DNA of 17,312 nucleotides, taken from Victivallales bacterium. GTDB lineage: Bacteria > Verrucomicrobiota > Lentisphaeria > Oligosphaerales > Oligosphaeraceae. Under the pieces are notes generated by a model that worked only from the letters and a program-made list of their open reading frames with translations, did not search any database and was not told the origin of the DNA. The stretch lies in assembly GCA_900769285.1 (NCBI GenBank), contig CAAGGB010000074.1:1-17312 (forward strand), given 5' to 3'. Positions 1 through 8,204 of this stretch are shown here, piece after piece. The position numbers and the translations under genes are program-made. Position 1 is the first letter of the stretch. Each line of letters opens with the position of its first letter.

Positions 1-98
1 AAAAAGACTCAAAGAATTTTATCCACAAAAGACACAAAATACTCAAAAAGACTCAAAGAATTTTATCCACAAAAGACACAAAAAGACACAAAAAAGCA
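1..98. repeat. A-rich CACAAAA-type intergenic repeat with a 39-bp direct repeat
   Basis: Two copies of the same 39-bp sequence lie at 1-39 and 45-83, offset by 44 bp, followed by another GACACAAAA unit and an A-run. The whole stretch is built from short words such as GACACAAAA, ACTCAAAA and ATCCACAAAA. It stops two bases before the stop codon of the downstream minus-strand activase gene. Related sequence recurs at 1012-1060 and 10246-10269, all on the same strand. It is A-rich against a GC-rich background. I take it as a dispersed intergenic repeat family, with no function that I can see. The left end is cut by the window border. Confidence 0.85.
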
Positions 99-99
99 G

Positions 100-990
100 C
101 TATTCGTTGATGACGTTGGCGCCGGCGTTGAGGAGGGTTTGTTTCCAGGAGCGGATGGTGTCGGGCGAAGGGACGGTGAAGGGCTGTGGGGTGAGTCCGA
201 GGCGCTGTCGTTTGCCTTCGCCGAGGGGGTGATAGGGCATGATTTCGAAGCCGATGGCGTGTTTGAGCTGCTGGGCGAGTTTGCCGACGGCCTGGAGGTG
301 TGCGGGTGAGTCGTTGACGTTGGGGACGAGGGGGAGTCGGACGAGGACGGGGATGGCTTCGGCGTCGAGTCGGAGGAGGTTGTCGCGGATGGGGGCGAAG
401 GGGACGCCGGTGAGGGCGCGGTGGCGTTGGTCGTCGGTTTCCTTGACGTCGAACATGATGTGGTCGAGGAATGGGAGGAGTCGCTGGAGGGTTTGCCAGG
501 CGGCGAAGCCGGAGGTCTCGATGGCAGTTGAGAAGCCGTGGATTTTGGCGGCGCGGAGGAGTTCGAGGGAGAAGTCGGGCTGGAGGAGCGGTTCGCCGCC
601 GGAGAGGGTGAGTCCGCCGTGGGAGGTGTCGTAGTAGGGTGCGTCGGTGGCGACGTCCTGGATGACCTCCTCGACGGAGACGGTTCGGCCGGAGATTTCG
701 AGGGCTTCGGCGTAGCATTCCTGGACGCAGCGTCCGCAGGCGCGGCACTGGTCGCGGTTGATGAGGTGTGAGCCGTCGGGTGCGAGGGAGTGGAGGGGGC
801 AGACGGCGAGGCAGGCGCCGTCGCCGATGCAGCGCTGTGGGGTGAAGAGGAGCTGTGGGGCGACGGTCTGTGACTCGGGGTTGTGGCACCAGAGGCAGCG
901 CAGGGGGCAGCCCTTGAGGAAGACGGCGGTGCGGATGCCGGGGCCGTCGTGAAGGGAGAAGTGCTGGATGTCGAAAATCGTGCCGTCCAT
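100..990 (-). CDS. Glycyl-radical enzyme activating protein (PflA-like radical SAM, two-ferredoxin type)
   Basis: Radical SAM enzyme, 296 aa, expected to reduce S-adenosylmethionine and place the glycyl radical on a partner enzyme in the cytoplasm. The SAM cluster motif is C28-x3-C32-x2-C35 (KGCPLRCLWCHNPES). A ferredoxin-like insert follows (about 50-100), as in activases of non-classical glycyl radical enzymes and unlike the shorter E. coli PflA. Cluster two is complete (C82, C85, C88, C92). Cluster one reads CIGDGAC...C, with Asp57 where a cysteine is usual. TLSGGEP (128-134) and VRLPLVPNVND (217-227) are family motifs. I chose ATG 990 (MDGTIFDIQ) because the longer frame to 1047 translates only repeat DNA. 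The partner enzyme is not in this window, so the substrate is unknown. waaA lies 80 bp upstream on the same strand. Confidence 0.92.
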   Translation of the reverse strand: MDGTIFDIQHFSLHDGPGIRTAVFLKGCPLRCLWCHNPESQTVAPQLLFTPQRCIGDGACLAVCPLHSLAPDGSHLINRDQCRACGRCVQECYAEALEISGRTVSVEEVIQDVATDAPYYDTSHGGLTLSGGEPLLQPDFSLELLRAAKIHGFSTAIETSGFAAWQTLQRLLPFLDHIMFDVKETDDQRHRALTGVPFAPIRDNLLRLDAEAIPVLVRLPLVPNVNDSPAHLQAVGKLAQQLKHAIGFEIMPYHPLGEGKRQRLGLTPQPFTVPSPDTIRSWKQTLLNAGANVINE

Positions 991-1011
991 CTGGTTCACT
1001 TCATGTTGGTT

Positions 1012-1060
1012 GTCCACAAAACACTCAAAAAGACACAAAACACACAAAAGGGCACAAAAG
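1012..1060. repeat. CACAAAA-type intergenic repeat, second copy
   Basis: A-rich block made of GTCCACAAAA, ACACTCAAAA, AGACACAAAA, CACACAAAA and GGGCACAAAA words. It is similar in sequence and strand to 1-98 and 10246-10269. It fills most of the gap between the waaA stop (1071) and the activase start (990), so copies lie on both sides of the activase gene. In the antisense reading it gives a spurious N-terminal extension (CVLCLFECFVDN) to the activase. Confidence 0.8.
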
Positions 1061-1070
1061 GTGTTGTCGT

Positions 1071-2381
1071 TTAGGGGTGCAGGACGAGGTCGATGACATT
1101 GAGGGTGCGGTCGATGGCGCCGCGGCGCTGTTCGACGACGGCGCGTGCCTTCTGGCCGAGTTCTGCGCGGCGTGCGGGGTCATCGGCGAGTGTGATGAGG
1201 CATTGGGCGAGGTCGTCGTCGTTGGCGAGTCGGATGGCGGCGTGTGCGTTTTGGAAGATGTCGTCGACCTGTCGGAAGTTCTCGAGGTGTGGTCCGTAGA
1301 CGACGGGTTTGGCGAAGATGGCGGGTTCGATGATGTTGTGTCCGCCGGTCTGTCCGGCGGTGCTTTTGCCGACGAAGGCGATGTCGGAGGCGGCGAAGAC
1401 GTTCATGAGTTCGCCGGTGGTGTTGACGATGAGGACGTCGACGGGCGCGGGGGTGTCGGCGCGTTCGGCGTCTGGGGAGTCGTGGAAGGAGAAGCGGCAG
1501 GAGAGTCCGTGGTGGCGGACGGTGGCGGCGACGTCGGCGGCGCGTTCGCAGTGTCGTGGGACGAGTACCATGGCGAGTTCGGGGTGTTTGGCGCGTGCGG
1601 CGGTGAAGGCGTCGCACATGAGGTCCTCTTCGCCGGGGTGGGTGCTGCCGGCGGTGAAGATGAGCTTATGGTCGGGTCCGAAGGCCTTGGCGAGCTGTGG
1701 TGAGAAGTCGTTGGCGGCGACGTCGGGAATCTGGTCGAATTTCATGGTGTCGCAGACATGGAGTCTCGGGTCTTGTCCGATGACGCGTTCGATGCGGAGC
1801 TTGTCCTCGTCGGTCTGGACGCAGATGGCGTCGAAGGAGCGGAAGATGGGAGCGAAGATGGCCTTCCATCGTGCGTAGCCCTGGCTGGAGTGGTCGGACA
1901 TGCGTCCGTTGACGAGGACGACCTTGGCGCCGTTTCGTTTGGCGGCGGCGATGAGGTTGGGCCAGATTTCGACCTCGAAGATGCAGAGCATGGCGGGTCG
2001 GATGGCGTGGATGGCGCGGGTGACGGCGAAGAAGCAGTCGATGGGGCAGTAGATGGGGACGATGTCCTTGGGGAGTTTTTTGCAGGCGGTGGCGAAGCCT
2101 GTGGAGGTGCTGGCGGAGAAGACGAAGGGCTGATTGGGTGAGCGTTCGCGCCAGCGTCGGATGAAGGTGAGAGCGGCGACGGTTTCGCCGACGGAGACGG
2201 CGTGGATCCAGATGGGTCGGTCGAGCTGAGCGAGTCGCTGTCGTTTGGCCTTGGTGTAGATGGCGATGCGTTCCCAGAAGTCGATGGAGAGGCCGCCACG
2301 GCGGAAGATGTGGACGAGATAGAAGGGTAGATAGAGGAGGAAGGCGATGGGGAAGAGGATGCTGTAGAGCAGGAGGAACAT
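1071..2381 (-). CDS. waaA: 3-deoxy-D-manno-octulosonic acid (Kdo) transferase
   Basis: Transfers Kdo from CMP-Kdo to lipid A precursor at the inner face of the inner membrane, the first step of LPS core assembly. The 436 aa match the usual size of about 425. An N-terminal membrane segment (about 2-24) anchors the protein. IWIHAVSVGE (57-66) is the family signature, with E66 at the position of the catalytic glutamate. FEVEIWPNLI (135-144), VNTTGEL (319-325) and GGHNIIEPA (346-354) are further GT-B/WaaA motifs, the last in the CMP-Kdo site. Whether it adds one or several Kdo residues cannot be read from the sequence. The phosphatase gene ends 53 bp upstream on the same strand and the activase follows, so the three may share a transcript. 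lpxK, acting in the same pathway, lies 4.5 kb away on the other strand. Confidence 0.96.
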   Translation of the reverse strand: MFLLLYSILFPIAFLLYLPFYLVHIFRRGGLSIDFWERIAIYTKAKRQRLAQLDRPIWIHAVSVGETVAALTFIRRWRERSPNQPFVFSASTSTGFATACKKLPKDIVPIYCPIDCFFAVTRAIHAIRPAMLCIFEVEIWPNLIAAAKRNGAKVVLVNGRMSDHSSQGYARWKAIFAPIFRSFDAICVQTDEDKLRIERVIGQDPRLHVCDTMKFDQIPDVAANDFSPQLAKAFGPDHKLIFTAGSTHPGEEDLMCDAFTAARAKHPELAMVLVPRHCERAADVAATVRHHGLSCRFSFHDSPDAERADTPAPVDVLIVNTTGELMNVFAASDIAFVGKSTAGQTGGHNIIEPAIFAKPVVYGPHLENFRQVDDIFQNAHAAIRLANDDDLAQCLITLADDPARRAELGQKARAVVEQRRGAIDRTLNVIDLVLHP

Positions 2382-2434
2382 GGGTGGGCCGGTGGAGGTG
2401 GTGAGTGAGTGTGAGGGGGGGGATGTGAAGGAGG

Positions 2435-3877
2435 TCAGTTGGCGGCGATGACCATGATTGTCTGGTCATCGGACTGAGGTTCGCCGTCGGCGAAGTCGTG
2501 AGTGTCGAGGAGGATGGTGTTGATGGCCTCGTTGGGTTCGTCCTTTCGGTGTGCGATGGATTTCCAGAGTGCTTCGAGTCGTTGGAGTCCGTATTCGTTT
2601 CCGTCCTCGTCGAGTGCTTCGGTGATGCCGTCGGTGAAGATGCAGAGTGAGGCTCCTGGTTCGAGCGGGAGGAGTTTGGTGTCGAAGTCGGTGAGGTCGT
2701 TGGGCCACATGCCGAGTGCGGTGCCTTCGGGCTTGACGGTTTCGAGGGTGCCGTCGTGGTGTGCGAAGAGGATGGGTGGGTGTCCGGCGCAGGCGATGTC
2801 GCAGGTGCGGTTTTTGGGGTCGATGACGATGACGTTGGCGGTGAGGTAGTGTGAGTCGTCGGAGTTTTCGAAGACGAGTCGGTTGAGGTCGAGCATGAAT
2901 TGCTTGAGGCTGGTGTACCGTTCGGCGAGTGAGCGGACGAAGCTGCGGCACATGGAGGTCATCATGCAGGCTGGGAGTCCTTTGCCGGTGGCGTCGGCGA
3001 CGAGTGTGAGGACTCTGCCGTTGTCGAGTGTGACGAAGTCGTAGAAGTCACCGGAGACCTCATGGCAGGACTTGTTGATGGCGGCGAAGGCGATGGGTCC
3101 GACGTGTTTTGGGATGGCGGGGAGGAGAGCCTTCTGGAGTTCGACGGAGAAGGCGATTTCGCTGCGGATGCGGTCTTGCTTGGCGCGTTCGCCGTAGATG
3201 GTGACGAGGCTGGCGGTCATGCCGACGAGCGCGGAGAGTTCGGCGAACTGGTCGAGGTCCTCCTCGGTGAAGTCGCGCTTATGGTGTCCACGGTTGACGG
3301 CGACGATGAGTCCGGCGAAGCGTTCGGCGCAGATGAGTGGGAGGATCATGAGGGTCCGGACGTTGGCGGGGAGGGGTTGTTTGGCGAGCTTGACCTCATC
3401 GAGGTTGAGGAGGATGCGCTGTCGGAGGCGGTAGGCTTCGCCGAGGAAGGTGTGGTCGTTCTCGTCGATGGTCTCGCGTCGGAAGAAGGCGGTTCGTTCG
3501 CGTGGGTCGTGGAAGACTCTGGGTGTGTGTGAGGCGCTGGCGGTGAGGATGGGGAAGGCGCTGGTGCAGGAGGCGCCGTGGAGGGAGAGTCGTCCGTGGA
3601 GGGCGTTGACGTCGGGGACGAAGATGCCGACGGATTCGGCGTCGATGTCCTCGCAGATTTGCGGGGCGATGATGTTGAGTGCGTCGTAGATTTCCTTTTG
3701 CTCGCCGAGCTTGTTGATGAAGACGCCGATGGCGCGTCGGCTGGCCTCGGCGTGGGCGAGCAGGCTGCGGTTTTTGATTTGCAGCCGGTGAATTTCCGTG
3801 AAGGCCCAGGTCATGGCGATGGTGAACACCAGGAGGGCCAGGAAGATGAGATATGGCAAGAGGGATGAGGTATCCAT
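2435..3877 (-). CDS. Membrane-anchored GAF-PP2C (RsbU/SpoIIE-type) serine phosphatase
   Basis: 480 aa. A single membrane segment (about 7-27) is followed by a short helical linker, a GAF-like sensor domain (about 50-225) and a SpoIIE/RsbU-type PP2C phosphatase domain (about 238-480). Metal-ligand motifs are visible: EVSGDFYD (273-280, D277, D280), VADATGKG (293-300, D295), FTDGITEA (414-421, D416) and SDDQTIMV (469-476, D470/D471). The family usually dephosphorylates anti-sigma-factor antagonists in partner-switching systems. No anti-sigma factor or antagonist gene is visible here, so its target is unknown. The catalytic domain should face the cytoplasm. The start sits 34 bases below a strong candidate promoter at 3912-3940. 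No clear Shine-Dalgarno sequence is seen. Confidence 0.9.
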   Translation of the reverse strand: MDTSSLLPYLIFLALLVFTIAMTWAFTEIHRLQIKNRSLLAHAEASRRAIGVFINKLGEQKEIYDALNIIAPQICEDIDAESVGIFVPDVNALHGRLSLHGASCTSAFPILTASASHTPRVFHDPRERTAFFRRETIDENDHTFLGEAYRLRQRILLNLDEVKLAKQPLPANVRTLMILPLICAERFAGLIVAVNRGHHKRDFTEEDLDQFAELSALVGMTASLVTIYGERAKQDRIRSEIAFSVELQKALLPAIPKHVGPIAFAAINKSCHEVSGDFYDFVTLDNGRVLTLVADATGKGLPACMMTSMCRSFVRSLAERYTSLKQFMLDLNRLVFENSDDSHYLTANVIVIDPKNRTCDIACAGHPPILFAHHDGTLETVKPEGTALGMWPNDLTDFDTKLLPLEPGASLCIFTDGITEALDEDGNEYGLQRLEALWKSIAHRKDEPNEAINTILLDTHDFADGEPQSDDQTIMVIAAN

Positions 3878-3911
3878 GGATGAAGCAGACAGACGTTAAA
3901 CTCCCACACTA

Positions 3912-3940
3912 ACAATAGTGCCTCTAGCCCGTAATGCCAA
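3912..3940 (-). promoter_or_regulatory. Candidate sigma70-type promoter for the phosphatase-waaA-activase group
   Basis: On the minus strand, TTGGCA (3940-3935) is followed by a 17-base spacer and TATTGT (3917-3912). Transcription would start near 3905, leaving a leader of roughly 28 bases. A second TTGGCA lies directly upstream (3946-3941). A small inverted repeat, CACTA-ACAA-TAGTG (3907-3920), overlaps the -10 and could be an operator, though this is speculative. Confidence 0.55.
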
Positions 3941-4101
3941 TGCCAACGGCGGACAAAAGTGCCTTTCGTGGTCCCAAAATGCACGGGGGGGCGTTTCCGG
4001 AACCTCCAGGACACACGAACAGTTATTAGCTATTGCTGGAGGATGAGTTGGTCGGTGCATGAGATTTCGGTGAGGGAGTGGGGGGAGAAAGCGCGGGAGG
4101 G

Positions 4102-4113
4102 GGTTATATTATG
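4102..4113 (+). promoter_or_regulatory. Candidate -10 element (GGTTATATTATG) upstream of asnA
   Basis: The 12-base word GGTTATATTATG is nearly identical to GGTTATATTGTG at 16175-16186, upstream of the DUF4886 gene. It shares TATATTATG with the minus-strand leader of the ttcA-like gene. No good -35 is visible, so it is either an extended -10 or a box for another sigma factor. The leader to asnA would be about 125 bases. Confidence 0.4.
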
Positions 4114-4242
4114 TAGTTTGACCTATGTGATGAAGAGTATGGCTGTTGGTTCCCGTGTGGGTGTGGTGGCTGGTCTGCGGTCGTCACGGTGCCGGGGCTG
4201 CGAGTGTTGAGCGTATTTTCAAGGAAAAGGACTGTCAGAGCG

Positions 4243-5283
4243 ATGCTTCCCCTATATTGTCCCGCTGGGTATCGGCCGTTGCTGGATGAGCTGACGACGG
4301 AGAAGGCGATACGCAAGATCAAGGATGAGTTCCAGAACAACCTGTCGTTTGAGCTGAAGCTGCAGCGCGTGACGGCGCCGCTGTTTGTGCGGAGCGGGAC
4401 GGGGTTGAACGACGACCTGAATGGCGTGGAGCGTCCGGTGTCGTTTGAGGTGAAGGACGCGGGAGGTGTCCGGGCGGAGATTGTGCATTCGCTGGCGAAG
4501 TGGAAGCGGATGAAGCTGTCGTGGCTGAAGACGGCGCCCGGGTATGGGATTTACACGGACATGAACGCGATACGTGCGGACGAGGAGCTGGACAACATCC
4601 ATTCGCTGTATGTGGACCAGTGGGACTGGGAGAAGGTGATGCTTCCGGAGGAGCGGACGCTGGAGTATCTGAAGGCGACGGTGCGTCGGATTTACTACGC
4701 GCTGCGTCGGACGGAGGCGTCGATATGCGCGGACTATGATGTTCTGAAGCCGTTTTTGCCGGAGGAGATCACGTTTGTGCACACGGAGGACTTGGAGTCG
4801 CAGTATCCGTCGCTGACGCCTCGTCAGCGTGAGCAGGCGGCTGCGGAGGCGTATGGCGCGGTGTTTCTGATTGGGATTGGTGGGAAGATGCCGCTGTCGG
4901 GTGCGCCGTGGGATGGTCGTGCGCCGGACTACGATGACTGGACGACGGCGACGGCTGGAGGTCATCATGGTCTGAACGGTGACATCATCGTGTACAATCC
5001 GGTGTTGCGGACGAGCTACGAGGTGTCGTCGATGGGGATACGCGTGGATCGCGAGACGCTGCTGCGTCAGTTGGAGGAGCGTGGTGCGATGGCGCGCACG
5101 AAGCTGGCGTTTCACCAGGCGCTGCTGTCTGGGGAGCTGCCTCAGACGTGTGGGGGTGGCATTGGCCAGTCGCGTCTGTGCATGCTGCTGCTGCAGAAGG
5201 CGCACATTGGCGAGATACAGGCGTCGATATGGCCGGAGTCGATGGTTGAGGAGTGCCGTCGGCACAACATTCCGCTGCTGTGA
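4243..5283 (+). CDS. asnA: Aspartate-ammonia ligase (ammonia-dependent asparagine synthetase)
   Basis: Makes asparagine from aspartate, ammonia and ATP, with a class II aminoacyl-tRNA-synthetase-like fold. The 346 aa (E. coli 330) align along the whole length from memory: VHSLAKWKR (81-89), YTDMNAIRADE (104-114), HSLYVDQWDWE (120-130), GAVFLIGIGGK (205-215), RAPDYDDW (226-233), GLNGDI (243-248), SSMGIRVD (262-269) and GGGIGQSRL (304-312). I chose ATG 4243 because the 18 codons upstream in frame do not resemble the family. An AAGGAAAAGG stretch 12 bases upstream may serve as a weak ribosome site. The sigma-54 activator follows after 70 bp and may be cotranscribed, which would place ammonia use next to a nitrogen-type regulator. 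No asnC-like regulator is present. Confidence 0.97.
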   Translation: MLPLYCPAGYRPLLDELTTEKAIRKIKDEFQNNLSFELKLQRVTAPLFVRSGTGLNDDLNGVERPVSFEVKDAGGVRAEIVHSLAKWKRMKLSWLKTAPGYGIYTDMNAIRADEELDNIHSLYVDQWDWEKVMLPEERTLEYLKATVRRIYYALRRTEASICADYDVLKPFLPEEITFVHTEDLESQYPSLTPRQREQAAAEAYGAVFLIGIGGKMPLSGAPWDGRAPDYDDWTTATAGGHHGLNGDIIVYNPVLRTSYEVSSMGIRVDRETLLRQLEERGAMARTKLAFHQALLSGELPQTCGGGIGQSRLCMLLLQKAHIGEIQASIWPESMVEECRRHNIPLL

Positions 5284-5353
5284 GCGGTCGCGTATGGCGT
5301 GGTGGTGGGCAGGGCTGGGGACGGCTAGCTAACGGAAAGCAGACGAGGACGAT

Positions 5354-6906
<1,553 letters not shown>

Positions 6907-6907
<1 letters not shown>

Positions 6908-8091
6908 TGGGCGAGTATCTGGAGAAGGTCGAGCAGTACACCGTTGACATCATCAACGGTCGCAACCGGACGGTCTGGGACCGCGGGTACCGCGTGTTTC
7001 TGTTCGTGCTGTCGCGGCTGTATCTGAACGTCGTCCAGTTGCGTCTGGCGCTGTACAGCTCGAGTGTGCTGAAGCAGCAGGATCCGGGCTGCATCGTGGT
7101 GAGCGTGGGCAATCTGACGACGGGTGGGACGGGCAAGACGCCGGTGGTGGAGCTGCTGTCGCGGACGCTGGCGGAGCGTGGCCGTCATGTGGCGATACTG
7201 AGTCGCGGGTATCGGAGCAAGGTTCATCGGACGTGGTGGCAGAAGCTGCTGCGGCTGTTGCCGGGTCAGCGTGACACGGAGCCGCCGCGGGTGGTCTCGG
7301 ATGGACGAGAGGTGCTGCTGAATTCGGCGGTGGCGGGCGACGAGCCGTTCATGCTGGCGAGCAACCTGCTGGCGGGCGATGGCCATGCGGGCGTGGCGGT
7401 GGTGGTGGACAAGGACCGTGTGAAGGGCGGTCGGTATGCGATACAGCGTCTGCAGGCGGACACGCTGATACTGGACGACGGCTTTCAGTATCTGCGGCTG
7501 CGTCCGCGGCTGAACATTCTGCTGGTGGACACGACGAATCCGTTCCACAACCACGAGATGCTGCCGTGCGGGCTGCTGCGTGAGCCGATAGAGAATCTGC
7601 GCCGTGCGGACTATGTGGTGATGACGAAGTCGTGCGGGGGTGAGCATCTGCGTCATCTGCGGAATTTCATCCGTCGGCACAATCCGGCGGCGCCGGTGAT
7701 CGAGTGCAACCACGTGCCGTGCTATCTGCAGAATGTTCAGACTCGCGAGCGTCTGGAACTGAGCGGGCTTCGCGGCCGGAAGCTGGCGGCGATTTCGGCG
7801 ATTGCGGTGCCGGCGAGCTTTCTGAACTATCTGACGGAGCTGGGCGGCGAGCTGGTGTACTCGCGCCACTTTGTGGACCATCACCGGTATCGCGAGAGCG
7901 AGCTGGAGGAGGTGTATGAGGCGGCGCACGCGCACGGCGCGGAGATGATTGTGACGACGGAGAAGGACGCGGTGCGTCTGCCGCGGCTGCGGTCGGGCGA
8001 CCTGCCGGTCTTCTATCTGCGGATTGCCATCCGCATCCTCAAGGGGCAGGAGGAGTTCGACAAATGCATCACGCAAATTTGCCTCGAATAG
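6907..8091 (+). CDS. lpxK: Tetraacyldisaccharide 4'-kinase
   Basis: Phosphorylates the 4' position of the lipid A disaccharide at the cytoplasmic face of the inner membrane, producing the acceptor that WaaA uses. 394 aa, at the long end of the family. The N-terminal region (about 25-55) is hydrophobic/amphipathic, as expected for membrane association. The P-loop is VGNLTTGGTGKTP (67-79), then LSRGYR (98-103), DDGFQ (190-194, the catalytic Asp region), LPCGLLREP (219-227) and VTTEKDAVRLP near the C-terminus. The ATG shares its A with the TGA of the sigma-54 activator (TGATG), so translation is likely coupled. The last 100 bases use more C-ending codons than the rest of the gene and contain the -35 of the next promoter. 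Confidence 0.96.
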
Positions 8092-8107
8092 CGAAAACGG
8101 ATACAAT
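8079..8107 (+). promoter_or_regulatory. Candidate sigma70-type promoter overlapping the lpxK stop
   Basis: TTGCCT (8079-8084), a 17-base spacer, and TACAAT (8102-8107). The -35 sits inside the last codons of lpxK. Transcription would start around 8114, so a perfect GC-rich palindrome at 8117-8134 would lie at the very 5' end of the transcript of the 642-residue gene. Confidence 0.55.
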
Positions 8108-8116
8108 ATAGGGACG

Positions 8117-8134
8117 CCCCTTCGCGCGAAGGGG
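8117..8134. other. Perfect 18-bp palindrome CCCCTTCGCGCGAAGGGG
   Basis: The sequence is its own reverse complement. It is followed closely by GCCGGCGAGCCGGC, another inverted repeat (8144-8157). No T-tract follows, so it is a poor intrinsic terminator. It could be a 5'-leader hairpin, a protein-binding site, or an intergenic repeat like those near 17100-17266. Confidence 0.55.
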
Positions 8135-8204
8135 GCTGCGGACGGCCGGCGAGCCGGCATCAGACGACGTGAGCCATTGCATAGTAAAGGATTAGGACAT
8201 AGCG

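Larger units (their letters stand above)
3878..4242. other. Divergent intergenic region between phosphatase and asnA
   Basis: 365 bp without a supported gene. It holds the minus-strand promoter at 3912-3940 and a TATATTATG box at 4105-4113 pointing towards asnA. Between them is a G-run-rich stretch. I see no tRNA, T-box-like or other recognised riboswitch structure. A short frame at 3959-4210 has no similarity I recognise and no ribosome site. Confidence 0.6.

Noticed and set aside
1..98. Possible CRISPR-like array from the 39-bp direct repeat
   Set aside because: There are only two copies with a 5-base spacer, A-rich low-complexity sequence and no cas genes.
53..889. 278-residue minus-strand frame ending in FVSFVDKIL
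   Set aside because: Its body is a frame-shifted reading of the activase gene and its C-terminus is a translation of the CACAAAA repeat.
3959..4210. 83-residue plus-strand frame in the asnA upstream region
   Set aside because: It has no ribosome site, unusual composition, and overlaps the candidate promoter box.
5284..5353. Sigma-54 -24/-12 promoter near the activator gene
   Set aside because: I looked for GG-N10-GC with TGGCAC/TTGC-like context in this and the other intergenic gaps and saw no convincing match.
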